64,000 nt of DNA from GCA-2720975 sp964469565 (lineage in GTDB: Bacteria > Planctomycetota > UBA1135 > GCA-002686595), in contig CAYXZD010000019.1 in assembly GCA_964469565.1 (NCBI GenBank), positions 1 through 64,000 on the forward strand. Direction: 5' to 3'. A program made the translations under genes and the position numbers. Of this stretch, positions 52,783 to 61,876 are shown one piece after another. Under the pieces are notes generated by a model that searched no databases, was not told where the DNA came from, and saw nothing but the letters and a program-made list of their open reading frames with translations. How positions within the stretch are numbered: position 1 is the stretch's first letter; each line of letters opens with the position of its first letter.

Positions 52783-54279
52783 ATGAGCCACATGAGTTCT
52801 CAGACCACGTCCGCGAAACCCCACCAGGCCACATCTATCTCTGATCCAAGCCACTCAAAGCCTCGTTCGTTCACCAAGATCGTGGCCACCATCGGTCCTG
52901 CATCTGAGGATCGCATTGAAGAGTTGATCTTGTCTGGCATGAGCGTGGCACGTCTCAATTTCAGCCATGGTTCTGCTGCAGAGCACCAGGCCCGCATTGA
53001 GAAGATTCGTTCGGCGGCTCAAAAGCTTCGCAGGCCAGTGGGCATCCTCGGTGATCTTCCGGGCCCGAAAATGCGAACAGGAACTTTTCCAAAGGGGATG
53101 GTCGATCTCACTGAAGGTGAGTCGGTGCGGGTCCGATCCGGGAGTGGCTGCGCCCTTCCGGGCGAAGTCTTGCTCAATGTGCCAGATGTGCACTTAGCCC
53201 TGGAAGTAGGTCACACAATCAGCCTAGCCGATGGCCAGGTGGAGTTGGAGGTCATCAAGGTTTATGGTGAAGTCGTGCAGGCGCGGGTGATCCGGCCTGG
53301 CGTCGTGGGAGACTCCAAGGGTGTGCACTTTCCTACATCCCAGGTGGAATACACCCTACCTACTGAGGCGGATCGCAGCTGGATTCAGTTCGCAGTTGAC
53401 AATCAATTGGATTTCCTTGGGGTCAGTTTTGTGGGCTCTGCGGAGGAGGTCGAACTCGTGCGCTCTTTGGCCAGCACCCAGTCGATTGTGGCCAAGATCG
53501 AACGACGCGTGGCAGTCGACAACCTTGAATCGATCCTCGAGGTCGCCGATGGGGTCATGGTGGCGCGGGGGGATTTGGGTGTAGAGATCGGCCTCGCCAA
53601 TCTTCCAGGAATGCAGAAGATGATCATCGAGCGGACGATCTACGCACGCAAGTTCATCATTACGGCCACAGAGATGCTTGAGTCGATGATTCATTCTTCG
53701 CGTCCTACTCGGGCAGAAGTGACGGATGTGGCCAACGCCATCCTTGATGGCACGGACGCCGTCATGCTTTCCGCTGAAACTGCCGTGGGAAACCACCCCC
53801 TGGAGGCCGTGGAGACCATGCGGGACATCGCGATCGCGGTGGAAGCCTCCCCGCGATACCGCCGCCGCCCCAGGCTAAACCTCGATGCCCGGGACGCGTC
53901 ATTTGGGACTTCAATCTCCATGGCCGCGGCTCAGGTTGCCCGTGCCCTGCGACTGGATAAGGTGATTTGTTTCACGGAGACGGGCAGTACCGTGCGCCTG
54001 ATTTCACGCTACCGGCCGGGCAATGAGATTATCGGGCTTTCACCCCACCTCGGGGTGGTGCGGCAGATGACCGTCCTTGGGCACGTGACTCCAGCCCTCT
54101 TCAGGCGGGAGTCCAGCCTAGAGGAAATGCTAGACATGGCTGCGGAAATGCTGGTGGTACGGGGCATGGCTCGGCTGGGTGAGGAGGTGGCCTTCGTGGC
54201 CGGAGTTCCACCAGGGGTTGCACAGAGTACAAACGTCATGAAGTTGCATCGGATCGGAGAGTCCACCAAGCTCAGTTGA
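52783..54279 (+). CDS. pyk: Pyruvate kinase
   Basis: From the ATG at 52783 (or 52792) the protein has 498 residues. The N-terminal RSFTKIVATIGPASE and VARLNFSHGSAAEHQARIE blocks, the catalytic VVAKIERRVAVDNLESILE, the DGVMVARGDLGVEIG motif and the ARKFIITATEMLESMIHSS segment are all present. It converts phosphoenolpyruvate and ADP to pyruvate and ATP, the last step of glycolysis. About 20 residues of hydrophilic leader precede the conserved core. It stands alone, 214-325 bp from its neighbours in functional terms. Confidence 0.96.
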   Translation: MSHMSSQTTSAKPHQATSISDPSHSKPRSFTKIVATIGPASEDRIEELILSGMSVARLNFSHGSAAEHQARIEKIRSAAQKLRRPVGILGDLPGPKMRTGTFPKGMVDLTEGESVRVRSGSGCALPGEVLLNVPDVHLALEVGHTISLADGQVELEVIKVYGEVVQARVIRPGVVGDSKGVHFPTSQVEYTLPTEADRSWIQFAVDNQLDFLGVSFVGSAEEVELVRSLASTQSIVAKIERRVAVDNLESILEVADGVMVARGDLGVEIGLANLPGMQKMIIERTIYARKFIITATEMLESMIHSSRPTRAEVTDVANAILDGTDAVMLSAETAVGNHPLEAVETMRDIAIAVEASPRYRRRPRLNLDARDASFGTSISMAAAQVARALRLDKVICFTETGSTVRLISRYRPGNEIIGLSPHLGVVRQMTVLGHVTPALFRRESSLEEMLDMAAEMLVVRGMARLGEEVAFVAGVPPGVAQSTNVMKLHRIGESTKLS

Positions 54280-54415
54280 GCTTGGGGGGACACTGGCTCG
54301 GGTGGGGAAGTTTGTTGAACGGCGTAACTCCTTATGGCGCTAAGCCCAAGGGATCTCCGGCATGGAGACCATTGATTTGGACTTGTTCTTAGCGATGATG
54401 GTCTAGCCTCCAATC

Positions 54416-55285
54416 ATGCTCAGCCGATTTCAATTCACCCGCTTCCGCTCGTTTCGCCGCAATGTAGCCGCCAGCGAGCGTCATGACGCTCGATCAGCCG
54501 CCCGTGTCGTCTGCATCGCTAGTGGTAAGGGCGGAACTGGCAAGAGTGTGATTGCATCCAACCTTGCGGTGCAGCGCGCCCGAAAAGGAGAACGGGTTCT
54601 TCTTGTGGATTTCGACGCAGGCCTCGCCAATGCTCACCTCCTTCTCGGGATGGCGCCACAGTACGACATCGGACATGTGATGCAGGGCAGCGTTTCGGCG
54701 CATGAGGCTCTCAGCGAGGGGCCCTTCGGTCTCAAGCTGCTTTCCGGTGGTGTGGGCCGGCAGGCTCTCGTCGATCCGACCCGTCGAGAGTTGGACCGAC
54801 TCTTTAGAGCATTGCGCCCTCTTGAGAACGACTTCGACTTGATGTTGATTGACCATGGTGCAGGTTTGGGCTATTCGACGGTGGCCCATTTGGCCGCCAC
54901 AAGCACTCTGCTCTTGGTGACCAACCATGAGGTGACAGCCCTGTCTGACGGCTACGCCCTCTACAAGCGGGCCACGGCGGTCAACCGGGGCATTCGTGTG
55001 GGGCTCGTGGTGAACCGGGTTCCCGATGAGACCCTTGCCGGGGCCGCATGGGACAGTTTCCGCTCGGTCTCACAGAAATTCCTCGGCCATAGCCCCGAAT
55101 TTGTTGGCTGGGTTCCTGCAGATCCCATTGTTTCTACGAGTGTTCAAAGACGGGAACCGATTGTGGCCAGCTATCCCGAGAGCCCGGCCGCCCAAGCCCT
55201 TCAGCGCGTGGCCAATTGGGCGCCTATTGATCATGCACGCACAAGTAGTGCATTCTACGAGAAGGCCCGCAAGGCCCTCCGCTAG
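54416..55285 (+). CDS. MinD/FlhG-like P-loop ATPase
   Basis: A 289-residue SIMIBI ATPase. The deviant Walker A is CIASGKGGTGKSVIASNLA with Lys43. Switch regions include VLLVDFDAGLANAHLLLGMA and FDLMLIDHGAGLGYSTVAHL, where the latter is the FlhG/MinD pattern. The N-terminus (MLSRFQFTRFRSFRRN) is basic and aromatic, possibly membrane-active. Family members position cell-surface or division structures. No flagellar genes are in the window, so FlhG function is not implied. A ParA follows 134 bp downstream. Confidence 0.88.
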   Translation: MLSRFQFTRFRSFRRNVAASERHDARSAARVVCIASGKGGTGKSVIASNLAVQRARKGERVLLVDFDAGLANAHLLLGMAPQYDIGHVMQGSVSAHEALSEGPFGLKLLSGGVGRQALVDPTRRELDRLFRALRPLENDFDLMLIDHGAGLGYSTVAHLAATSTLLLVTNHEVTALSDGYALYKRATAVNRGIRVGLVVNRVPDETLAGAAWDSFRSVSQKFLGHSPEFVGWVPADPIVSTSVQRREPIVASYPESPAAQALQRVANWAPIDHARTSSAFYEKARKALR

Positions 55286-55419
55286 ACCCCAGCCTATCCC
55301 CGCAGGTTGGGGACGGCTTCTCACCGCAAGTCCGCTGCCCACCCCTTGATGGGGATCCCAGGGACCTGTAGCGAGAAGTCGGCCACGCCCACTTTTTATT
55401 CCTCCCGCGCCGATTGATC

Positions 55420-56382
55420 ATGCAGGTCCTCTCCCTCGTCAACCAAAAAGGCGGTTGCGGCAAGACAACTACAGCCGTCAACCTAGCGGGAGCCCTCGCC
55501 GCCCGCGGTGAACGGGTCTTGTTGGTGGACCTTGATCCCCAAGCTCACGCCACACTCGCACTCGGCCAGGCGCCAGACTGGGAGGACGCTAGCGTTGCTG
55601 AGGTGCTGATCGGTGAGGCTAAGGCCGAGGATGCCATTGTTACCTGCCCTGGGGGCATCGACCTGCTTCCCGCCCGTCTAGATCTTGGGGAATTCGAGGA
55701 AATCTCGGGCCGTTTGCTCCATGCCGAGCAACGCCTGCAGGGTGTTCTTCTCAGCTTGGAGGGGACCTACGCTTGGGTGGTGGTGGATTGTCCCCCCCGA
55801 GCAGACGGCGTCTTGTGTGCCAACGCCCTGTTTGCCAGCACGACCGCAGTCTTAGTGGTTGAGACCGGAGCGTTTGCACTTCAGGGGGCGCTGCAGGCCC
55901 TACGGGTGTTCGAAGAAGCTGCCGAGCGCCAGAATCGCTCCTACCGCATTCGGGTGGTAGGCACCATGTTTGACCGCCGCACGCGCTTTGCTCGTGAACT
56001 TCTCATTGCATTGCATGGCCGATTCACCGGCTGGATGTATGACACGGTGATCCGGAGTAGTGTGCGACTGCGGGAGGGGCCTGCAGTGGGTTTGCCCATT
56101 CAAGAACATGCTCCCTCGTCCCGTGCTGCTGCAGACTTCGCAGCCCTCGCAGAGGAGGTAGTCCTCGATTCTGTGGACGCGTCTCAAGATCGGTTGCCAG
56201 AGTCCGGCGGCCCTCGAGTGGGTGAAATGATCGTGCCGCGCCCGGCCCCTGCTGCGCAGGGCCAAATGGAGGACCTGGTGAGCGATGGGGCGGAAACGGG
56301 CGGCCACGACTCTTTGGATCCCATCGAACCCATCCATCCACACCTCCCTCGCAGGCTCCCCTCGGAAGCCGCTAGAAACTAA
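55420..56382 (+). CDS. ParA/Soj-family ATPase
   Basis: Starting at the ATG at 55420 gives 320 residues beginning MQVLSLVNQKGGCGKTTTAV, a canonical ParA deviant Walker A. The Walker A' region is VLLVDLDPQAHATLAL and the Walker B is AWVVVDCPPRADGVLC. The C-terminal tail of about 70 residues (after AALAEEVVLDSVDASQD) is hydrophilic and not part of the fold. No parB follows. Instead the next gene encodes a helix-hairpin-helix protein 52 bp downstream, so this may be an orphan ParA serving protein or cargo positioning. Confidence 0.9.
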   Translation: MQVLSLVNQKGGCGKTTTAVNLAGALAARGERVLLVDLDPQAHATLALGQAPDWEDASVAEVLIGEAKAEDAIVTCPGGIDLLPARLDLGEFEEISGRLLHAEQRLQGVLLSLEGTYAWVVVDCPPRADGVLCANALFASTTAVLVVETGAFALQGALQALRVFEEAAERQNRSYRIRVVGTMFDRRTRFARELLIALHGRFTGWMYDTVIRSSVRLREGPAVGLPIQEHAPSSRAAADFAALAEEVVLDSVDASQDRLPESGGPRVGEMIVPRPAPAAQGQMEDLVSDGAETGGHDSLDPIEPIHPHLPRRLPSEAARN

Positions 56383-56434
56383 TTCCCTTCGCCTTCAAGC
56401 ACATACCCCAAACGCCTAACCCCTGCGAGTCGCT

Positions 56435-58885
56435 ATGGAAACTCTCGCTCTACTCTGCACCTTACACGCCGACGGGCCGACCACGCTGAAGCGCTTGCGC
56501 CGTGCGGGTTGTGATTCCCTCGAGTCGATGGATCAGTACGGCCCCGTTGACCTTGCGGAACTCCTTGAGGTGCCCCCTGCCGTTGCGAGACGCCTGTTGA
56601 AGGAGGCCCGTAGCCTCGCAATGCGCGTGGATGTCACTCCCCTTGATGATGAAGAGGAGGCGCCCCTTGGGGCTCGCGCACTCCATGGCGGGGCGAATCT
56701 GGAATTGGAGGCGCAGGGCACCCATTCCCTAGGGACTGCAAGTGAGTCTACGAGCATGGGGCCATCTCCCGAGCCGGAGGCCTTGAGTGCTGGGGATGGA
56801 AACCTCAATGCTCGCGAGCAGGCTCTTCTAGGTCGTGTGATGGATGCTTGGTCCAACGATGTCGGTTCACCAGATCGTCCCGAACTGGATACCGAGGGAG
56901 AGGCTGTCATGCAGGACTCACCGCTGTCCGATGAGCCCAAGGTAGCTCGACTGTGGCCAGACTCAAAAGCAGGCGGCGAGTCTGGTGCCCCCGATGAACT
57001 CCACGGTTGTACCGCCGAGGCGGACACCTTTTCCGAGCACCTTGAAGACCCACCCGCCGACGAATCCTCTGAACTACCAGGGACCGAACCCCTCTGGCCT
57101 GATTCACCCCAGCAAGAGGGGCAATACGGTGGGCAGAGCCCTCCAGAGGCAAAGCCTCTCCACCCTGAGATTCAACTGGGTGGCCCAGGCCATTCGGAGC
57201 CCGGAGCCTCGCACGGCCGGCTGTTTGTGGGTGTCATTGACGGTTTGGACGAGTCCGTTTTGACAAAGCTCCATCATGTGGAAGTCGAAACGGTCGGCGA
57301 CCTGCTCGGGGCAGACCCTCTGCAGCTCTCTCGGGCAATCGGGATGAGCTATGCCAATGTGCGCCGAATGCAATTCCTCGCACGCCCATTAGGCTGCAAT
57401 ATCTACGGGGCTTCCGAGGGGGTCGCTGAGGCGAGCCTATCCGATGAAGTACAGCCACCGGCTGAAGACTGTGCTGTTGCCGACGTGAGATTTGATTCTT
57501 CAACAGCCCCACACCCAACCATCGATGGTGCCAGTGAAAGTGACGGGAAGGTGTCCCTTTCATTCACTCACCCCGAGCCTTGGCCTGAGGATACGATTGA
57601 GACGGGCGTGAGCCGCGCGGCGAATGTTGCTCCTGCCCCCTCTCCTACCCCAGGGCCCGAGTCTCCTTCTCGTGTCCCCGCTTCGACTGCGGGTGACGAA
57701 GCCACATCCGAGGCGTGCAAGTCGAGTGTAGAGTACATCTGGGGCAGCCAGGGCCGGGCGGAGAAGGGCTTGAATCTCGGATTCGAAGAGCCTTCGGTTG
57801 GAGAAACCCTCCCGGCGGATTGCGATGCTCCCACAGGATCCGGTCCAGAAATGACTGAGGCCGAGGTGGAGAGTGCCGTCCAAGACGCTATTGCAGAAGT
57901 CATGGGAGTGCTCGGTGGACAATCTTCTCCGGCGGGGTCCGAGGGGCCGGCGAGAGATGAGGATCCAACCGATCAGCCCCAGGGACAGGGGGCGCACTCC
58001 CCGCCTGAGGATCCCGTGGAGTTCGAGCGCAAGTTCTGGCAACCGGCCGTTTCTGGTGGAACCTCTCCGCCGAAGGCTGAATCCGATCACGATCGGGATG
58101 GACAGGACGCCTCACCCGTTGATTGGGACGCTCCAGTGGATCCAACTTCAGGGATTCCCCCCATGTCCGAGATGGCGGGTGAACTGGCTCAGGATGTCTC
58201 TACAGAGTTTGCCGAGGGGATCACTCCAAGCTCGGACGACTCCAATGCAAGTGAGGTCGCGGGGGATGAGACTGGCCGTGCGTACAGCTCTCCCGGCTCG
58301 CTTGATTCCGGCACCGTTCCTCAACCTCCCCAGAATCCCGAGTCGGTTGGGGGACGAGCCGCCTATGGCACACCTTGGCCACGCCCCTCGGAGACCAGTT
58401 CAGAGTCCACTTCAGAGTCCATGACTGGACCCAAGACTGGACCCATGACTGGACCCATGACTGGACCCATGACTGGACCCACTCCAGGGAGTCCCGACGG
58501 GAGCCATTCTCCATCCGAGTTGGCACGACCAGAGTTGGGTCACTCCGCAGAGTGTTCGAGCCCTCGTACCGACACTTCCCTAGATCGGCCACTCAAGTGG
58601 GACTTTGACCTGCCAGTGAGCCTAGACGTGGGTGGGTCGTCCCAGCGCTTTCGGGATGCCGCGCCGGATGCCGCGCCGGATGCCGCGCNNNNNNNNNNNN
58701 NNNNNNNNNNNNNNNNNNNNNNNNNNNNNNNNNNNNNNNNNNNNNNNNNNNNNNNNNNNNNNNNNNNNNNNNNNNNNNNNNNNNNNNNGGATGCCGCGCC
58801 GGATGCCGCGCCGGATGCCGCGCGGGGTCCATCAGCCCCTCCGGAGGATCCCCCTGTTGAGGGAGTGGGCGGCCCTTTCGCCTAG
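56435..58885 (+). CDS. Acidic low-complexity protein with helix-hairpin-helix domains
   Basis: The N-terminal ~65 residues (TLKRLRRAGCDSLESMDQYG, then PVDLAELLEVPPAVARRLLK) form a HhH/SAM-like helical domain. A second one lies at residues ~268-325 (GVIDGLDESVLTKLHHVEVE followed by TVGDLLGADPLQLSRAIGMS). The remaining ~600 residues are acidic, Pro/Ser/Glu-rich and probably disordered. It contains 12-bp repeat tracts and a 100-N gap that keeps the frame. If the gap is collapsed the protein has 771 residues. DNA or protein binding by the HhH units is likely, and its position after parA suggests a partner of that ATPase. No family is recognised for the whole. Confidence 0.72.
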   Translation: METLALLCTLHADGPTTLKRLRRAGCDSLESMDQYGPVDLAELLEVPPAVARRLLKEARSLAMRVDVTPLDDEEEAPLGARALHGGANLELEAQGTHSLGTASESTSMGPSPEPEALSAGDGNLNAREQALLGRVMDAWSNDVGSPDRPELDTEGEAVMQDSPLSDEPKVARLWPDSKAGGESGAPDELHGCTAEADTFSEHLEDPPADESSELPGTEPLWPDSPQQEGQYGGQSPPEAKPLHPEIQLGGPGHSEPGASHGRLFVGVIDGLDESVLTKLHHVEVETVGDLLGADPLQLSRAIGMSYANVRRMQFLARPLGCNIYGASEGVAEASLSDEVQPPAEDCAVADVRFDSSTAPHPTIDGASESDGKVSLSFTHPEPWPEDTIETGVSRAANVAPAPSPTPGPESPSRVPASTAGDEATSEACKSSVEYIWGSQGRAEKGLNLGFEEPSVGETLPADCDAPTGSGPEMTEAEVESAVQDAIAEVMGVLGGQSSPAGSEGPARDEDPTDQPQGQGAHSPPEDPVEFERKFWQPAVSGGTSPPKAESDHDRDGQDASPVDWDAPVDPTSGIPPMSEMAGELAQDVSTEFAEGITPSSDDSNASEVAGDETGRAYSSPGSLDSGTVPQPPQNPESVGGRAAYGTPWPRPSETSSESTSESMTGPKTGPMTGPMTGPMTGPTPGSPDGSHSPSELARPELGHSAECSSPRTDTSLDRPLKWDFDLPVSLDVGGSSQRFRDAAPDAAPDAAXXXXXXXXXXXXXXXXXXXXXXXXXXXXXXXXXXDAAPDAAPDAARGPSAPPEDPPVEGVGGPFA
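58399..58480 (+). repeat. 12-bp tandem repeats inside the HhH gene
   Basis: Two copies of a TTCAGAGTCCAC-type unit (58399-58420, the second ending in CAT) run into five copies of ATGACTGGACCC (58421-58480, one starts AAG). They encode SESTSES and MTGP/KTGP repeats in the disordered part of the HhH protein. Confidence 0.92.
58654..58823 (+). repeat. 12-bp tandem repeat flanking gap 2
   Basis: Units of GGATGCCGCGCC (encoding DAAP) fill 35 bp on each side of the N-run: 58654-58688 and 58789-58823 are identical. The true copy number is unknown because the assembly broke inside the repeat. Confidence 0.92.
58689..58788. other. Assembly gap of 100 N within a 12-bp repeat
   Basis: A default-length spacer flanked by identical 35-bp sequences. 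Removing one flank and the Ns (135 bp) keeps the reading frame, so the protein is probably continuous. Confidence 0.93.
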
Positions 58886-59188
58886 GAAAGGGGCAGGTCC
58901 TCGGATCGATAAGCAGTCTGGCGACTGGAATCGCTAGGCAGCCAGTGGGACCATGAAGGACCTGCTCTCTCGGGGCGTCTGCTCTAGGAGGTGGAGCGAA
59001 GTCGTGGTGAGCAGGCAACGGAGCCACAGTGGCTGGGCGAGGCGGAGGGCATTGCCCCCGGGGGGAGATTGCAGTCAGGGGCCAACCACCAGTCCGTAGG
59101 GGTGGAAGACTGTGGAGGGACCCATACCTCAAGTAAGCCCGTCAGATCGATGGGGTTTCCACTCATGAGGGTCTAGTAGTATGGACCT
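58886..59188. other. Intergenic region without recognised content
   Basis: A 303-bp GC-rich interval between the HhH gene and the next secreted protein gene. I checked it for RNase P RNA, tmRNA, SRP RNA and tRNA signatures and found none. Short ORFs here have no family features. The promoter of the downstream gene is presumably in the last 60 bp. Confidence 0.45.
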
Positions 59189-60403
59189 ATGCAGTCATCC
59201 CTTTCCACCTTGGCGATCCTGCTCGTCAGCCAGGGCCTTGCGCCCGCCGGCGAGTTGGGACTCGGGGACGATCCAGTTCCCCTCGCCCCGGATGGCTCCC
59301 GAGGATTCGGAGTTGAATCCGAGCCCGATGAGATTGCTGCATTGATGGGGAGTGAAGATCCAGCGGACAGGGAATTCGTGGGGTCGCTCCTTGAGAGTGC
59401 TTCCATGGTCCAAATCCTAGCTGCATGCACATGGGTGAGGTATCGCGAGCAGGGCTACTGGACTTTGCTTTCTGACGAGCTGACTTCTCCTCCTCCGAGT
59501 CTAAGCGACCCAGCGCTCGGCCAGCAGTTTGAAGCTTTAGCTCAGCGCTTCGGTCAGCTGGTCCTTGCACCCCATGAGTCCCTCACACCTGTGCAAGCAC
59601 TCGCCTTTGCACGAATGGTGGGTGACGAGCGATTTCGAGTGAGGGCTAACATCCTCAAGGACGTTGAAGGTGACCTGCGCTTACTCCCGGGTACCCTTCG
59701 ACTCTTCGCAGCCCATGCATTCGGACGAGCCGAGTTTGAGAGCGGCCCAGTGCTCGCTACCCTTTGTGCAAATGCCAACTTAGCTGCGGCCCGACTGCGA
59801 GCGATTCGCCTAGACCTTGAGGCGCTCCATCAATCGCTGATGGATCCAGCCACGGCAGACTCTGCCCAGGTTCTTGAGTTGGCCCAAGCCCTTGTGAGTG
59901 GCGATCGCTCAAAAGTCGAGAGTCGGCTGCTTGATTTGGATTCTAAGGCCCAACGCGCGGCAGGTCGGTTGGGGCAGGGGCTCTTTACTCCGCGCTTTAA
60001 TCTGACTCATGTGGCTCTGTTGGCAGAGCGCAAGGCCGCCCAGGAACAGGGGCAACGCTCGTTTCGCGAGATGGGGCTGCTGGTGCCTTTTTCCCTTGTC
60101 GGTGCCACTGGAGGATCGGTGGGAGGGATCCGTGCGACCGATCGGTATCGGTTGGCTGTCAACTCCGGTATTGAAGGGCTGGCGGCCGACCCGGCCCACG
60201 CGGGGCTCAATTTCTCCCTAGCCGTGAGCCTGGACTTTACGGCGGGGCGGGGTGTGTCCTCCCGCTACTTCGACCGCTTCCTCGCGCTCCAAGGCATCCT
60301 CCATTGGGAGCAGCGCTGCTTTACTGGGCGCGAGCTCACCGCGCGGGAGGCTTACGCCGCTTGGGTCCTAACGGGATGGCGGCGCGAAGAGCCTGACGAC
60401 TAG
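59189..60403 (+). CDS. Hypothetical secreted helical protein
   Basis: A 404-residue product with a signal-like N-terminus (SLSTLAILLVSQGLAPAGEL). The sequence is mostly alpha-helical with Leu/Ala-rich repeats (SAQVLELAQALVSGDRSKVE, RLLDLDSKAQRAAGRLGQGL). A Gly-rich hydrophobic stretch is followed by ATDRYRLAVNSGIEGLAADP and LNFSLAVSLDFTAGRGVSSR, which recalls the end of a tetratricopeptide-type fold. I do not recognise a family and see no catalytic motif. It begins after a 303-bp gap and is probably monocistronic. Confidence 0.65.
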   Translation: MQSSLSTLAILLVSQGLAPAGELGLGDDPVPLAPDGSRGFGVESEPDEIAALMGSEDPADREFVGSLLESASMVQILAACTWVRYREQGYWTLLSDELTSPPPSLSDPALGQQFEALAQRFGQLVLAPHESLTPVQALAFARMVGDERFRVRANILKDVEGDLRLLPGTLRLFAAHAFGRAEFESGPVLATLCANANLAAARLRAIRLDLEALHQSLMDPATADSAQVLELAQALVSGDRSKVESRLLDLDSKAQRAAGRLGQGLFTPRFNLTHVALLAERKAAQEQGQRSFREMGLLVPFSLVGATGGSVGGIRATDRYRLAVNSGIEGLAADPAHAGLNFSLAVSLDFTAGRGVSSRYFDRFLALQGILHWEQRCFTGRELTAREAYAAWVLTGWRREEPDD

Positions 60404-60512
60404 GGCAGTCCCTCAATGTTGCAATCCTGGCCAGGTTGCCCGTGGGTTCACGGGCAAATGTGGAGCGTCCCGGGCCCGCAGGCCTTATCATGGCAGGCCC
60501 AATCGAGTGCCC

Positions 60513-61754
60513 ATGAACCCGCGGAATCCAACCCTCCAGATGTCTAGCCTGATCCCCAGCGCTGCCGAGCGCCCCGGTGATGATCCAATTTTTGCGCTGA
60601 ATAGCGAGGCCCAGCGCCGTGCGGCTGGGGGGGAGCCCATCATCAACGCGACCTTGGGAGTGCTCATGGAAGCAGATGGCTCTCTGGCCATCATGCCCTC
60701 TGTGACCGACGCCCTCGGTGCTGTGGACGTGCGCCAGGCGGCTGCCTACGCACCCATCGCTGGAGACAAGTCATTTACCGATGCCATTACGCTGGATGTC
60801 TTTGGGAGCAACTCCCTGGCGGATCATTCGATTGCTGTGGCCACTGCTGGGGCGAGCGGAGCCTTGCATCACGCGGTGGTCAACTATGTCATGCCCGGTG
60901 AGGCTCTGCTTACAACGAGCTACTACTGGAGCCCCTACCGAATCATTGCCGACCATGCGGGGCGCAAGGTGGAGACGTTTGGGATGTTCGCTCCCGATGG
61001 CACATTCAATCTTGAGGGGTTTCGATCGAGCTTGACCGAGCTGGTTCAGCGACAGGGACGGGCCCTGGTGATTTTCAATTTCCCCTGCCACAACCCCACT
61101 GGATACTCCCTTGATGAGGCCGAGTGGGCCGGTGTGGCGGAGGTCCTTGAGGCGGCGAGCCTGCTGGGAGCCGTGACGTTTCTGCTGGATCTAGCCTATT
61201 CCCATTATGGATTGGCGAGTACAGCCCGTTGGCTTGCGCCTCTTGAGGCCATTGCAGACTCAATCACGTTGTTGGTGGCGTGGAGTGCTTCGAAGTCGTT
61301 TCTTCAGTACGGTGCTCGCGTGGGGGGCCTGATAGGCGTGACGACAGATGCGGACGAACGCCGCCGCATGTTCAATGCCCTCTCCTATTCTTGTCGTGGC
61401 GTGTGGTCGAACTGCAACCACGCTGGCATGCTGGCAGTCACCGAGTTGCTCACCTCTCCTGAGCTCAAAGCGCGCGTGAGCCGGGAACGCAATCAAGCCA
61501 AAGATCTCCTTGGAGAGCGGGTAGCCCTGTTTAACCAAAAAGCCAAGCAGGTCGGGCTGAAGACACCTCGCTATGAGGGGGGCTTCTTTGTGGCGGTCTT
61601 CACTCCGGATGCACGGGGCACGGCCCAACGAGCCAATGAACAGGGATTATTCGTCGTTCCCATGGATGGTGCCGTCCGAGTGGCCTTGTGTGCCACGCCT
61701 AAAGACGACATCCCCCGCCTCGTTCAGATTCTCGCCCTGTCCGTTGAAGGCTAG
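60513..61754 (+). CDS. PLP-dependent class I/II aminotransferase
   Basis: Starting at the ATG at 60513 gives 413 residues. The fold type I signature is complete: FNFPCHNPTGYSLDEAEW (Asn for PLP O3'), LLDLAYSHYG (Asp), and WSASKSFLQYGARVGGLIG with the Schiff-base Lys near residue 261. The C-terminal EGGFFVAVF and DGAVRVALCAT complete the substrate site. This is the aspartate/aromatic aminotransferase type; substrate preference cannot be fixed. A terminator-like hairpin follows at 61802. Confidence 0.9.
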   Translation: MNPRNPTLQMSSLIPSAAERPGDDPIFALNSEAQRRAAGGEPIINATLGVLMEADGSLAIMPSVTDALGAVDVRQAAAYAPIAGDKSFTDAITLDVFGSNSLADHSIAVATAGASGALHHAVVNYVMPGEALLTTSYYWSPYRIIADHAGRKVETFGMFAPDGTFNLEGFRSSLTELVQRQGRALVIFNFPCHNPTGYSLDEAEWAGVAEVLEAASLLGAVTFLLDLAYSHYGLASTARWLAPLEAIADSITLLVAWSASKSFLQYGARVGGLIGVTTDADERRRMFNALSYSCRGVWSNCNHAGMLAVTELLTSPELKARVSRERNQAKDLLGERVALFNQKAKQVGLKTPRYEGGFFVAVFTPDARGTAQRANEQGLFVVPMDGAVRVALCATPKDDIPRLVQILALSVEG

Positions 61755-61801
61755 CGCAACTTTCCCTCGCCCTAGCCGCCATCCCTAGCTATGCTTCACC
61801 C

Positions 61802-61816
61802 CCGCCTGCTGGGCGG
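61802..61816 (+). terminator. Intrinsic terminator-like hairpin after aminotransferase
   Basis: CCGCC-TGCTG-GGCGG is a 5-bp stem with a 5-base loop, followed by T-rich sequence (TTCACTTTTCGCCTTTTT). It is 48 bp after the aminotransferase stop and looks like a weak rho-independent terminator. Confidence 0.5.
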
Positions 61817-61876
61817 TTCACTTTTCGCCTTTTTACCTCTTATTGCCCATCCTGGATCCTTGGATCCGTTTAGATC

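Noticed and set aside
58886..59188. Possible structured RNA gene in a GC-rich interval
   Set aside because: I could not match conserved cores of RNase P, tmRNA, SRP or 6S RNA.
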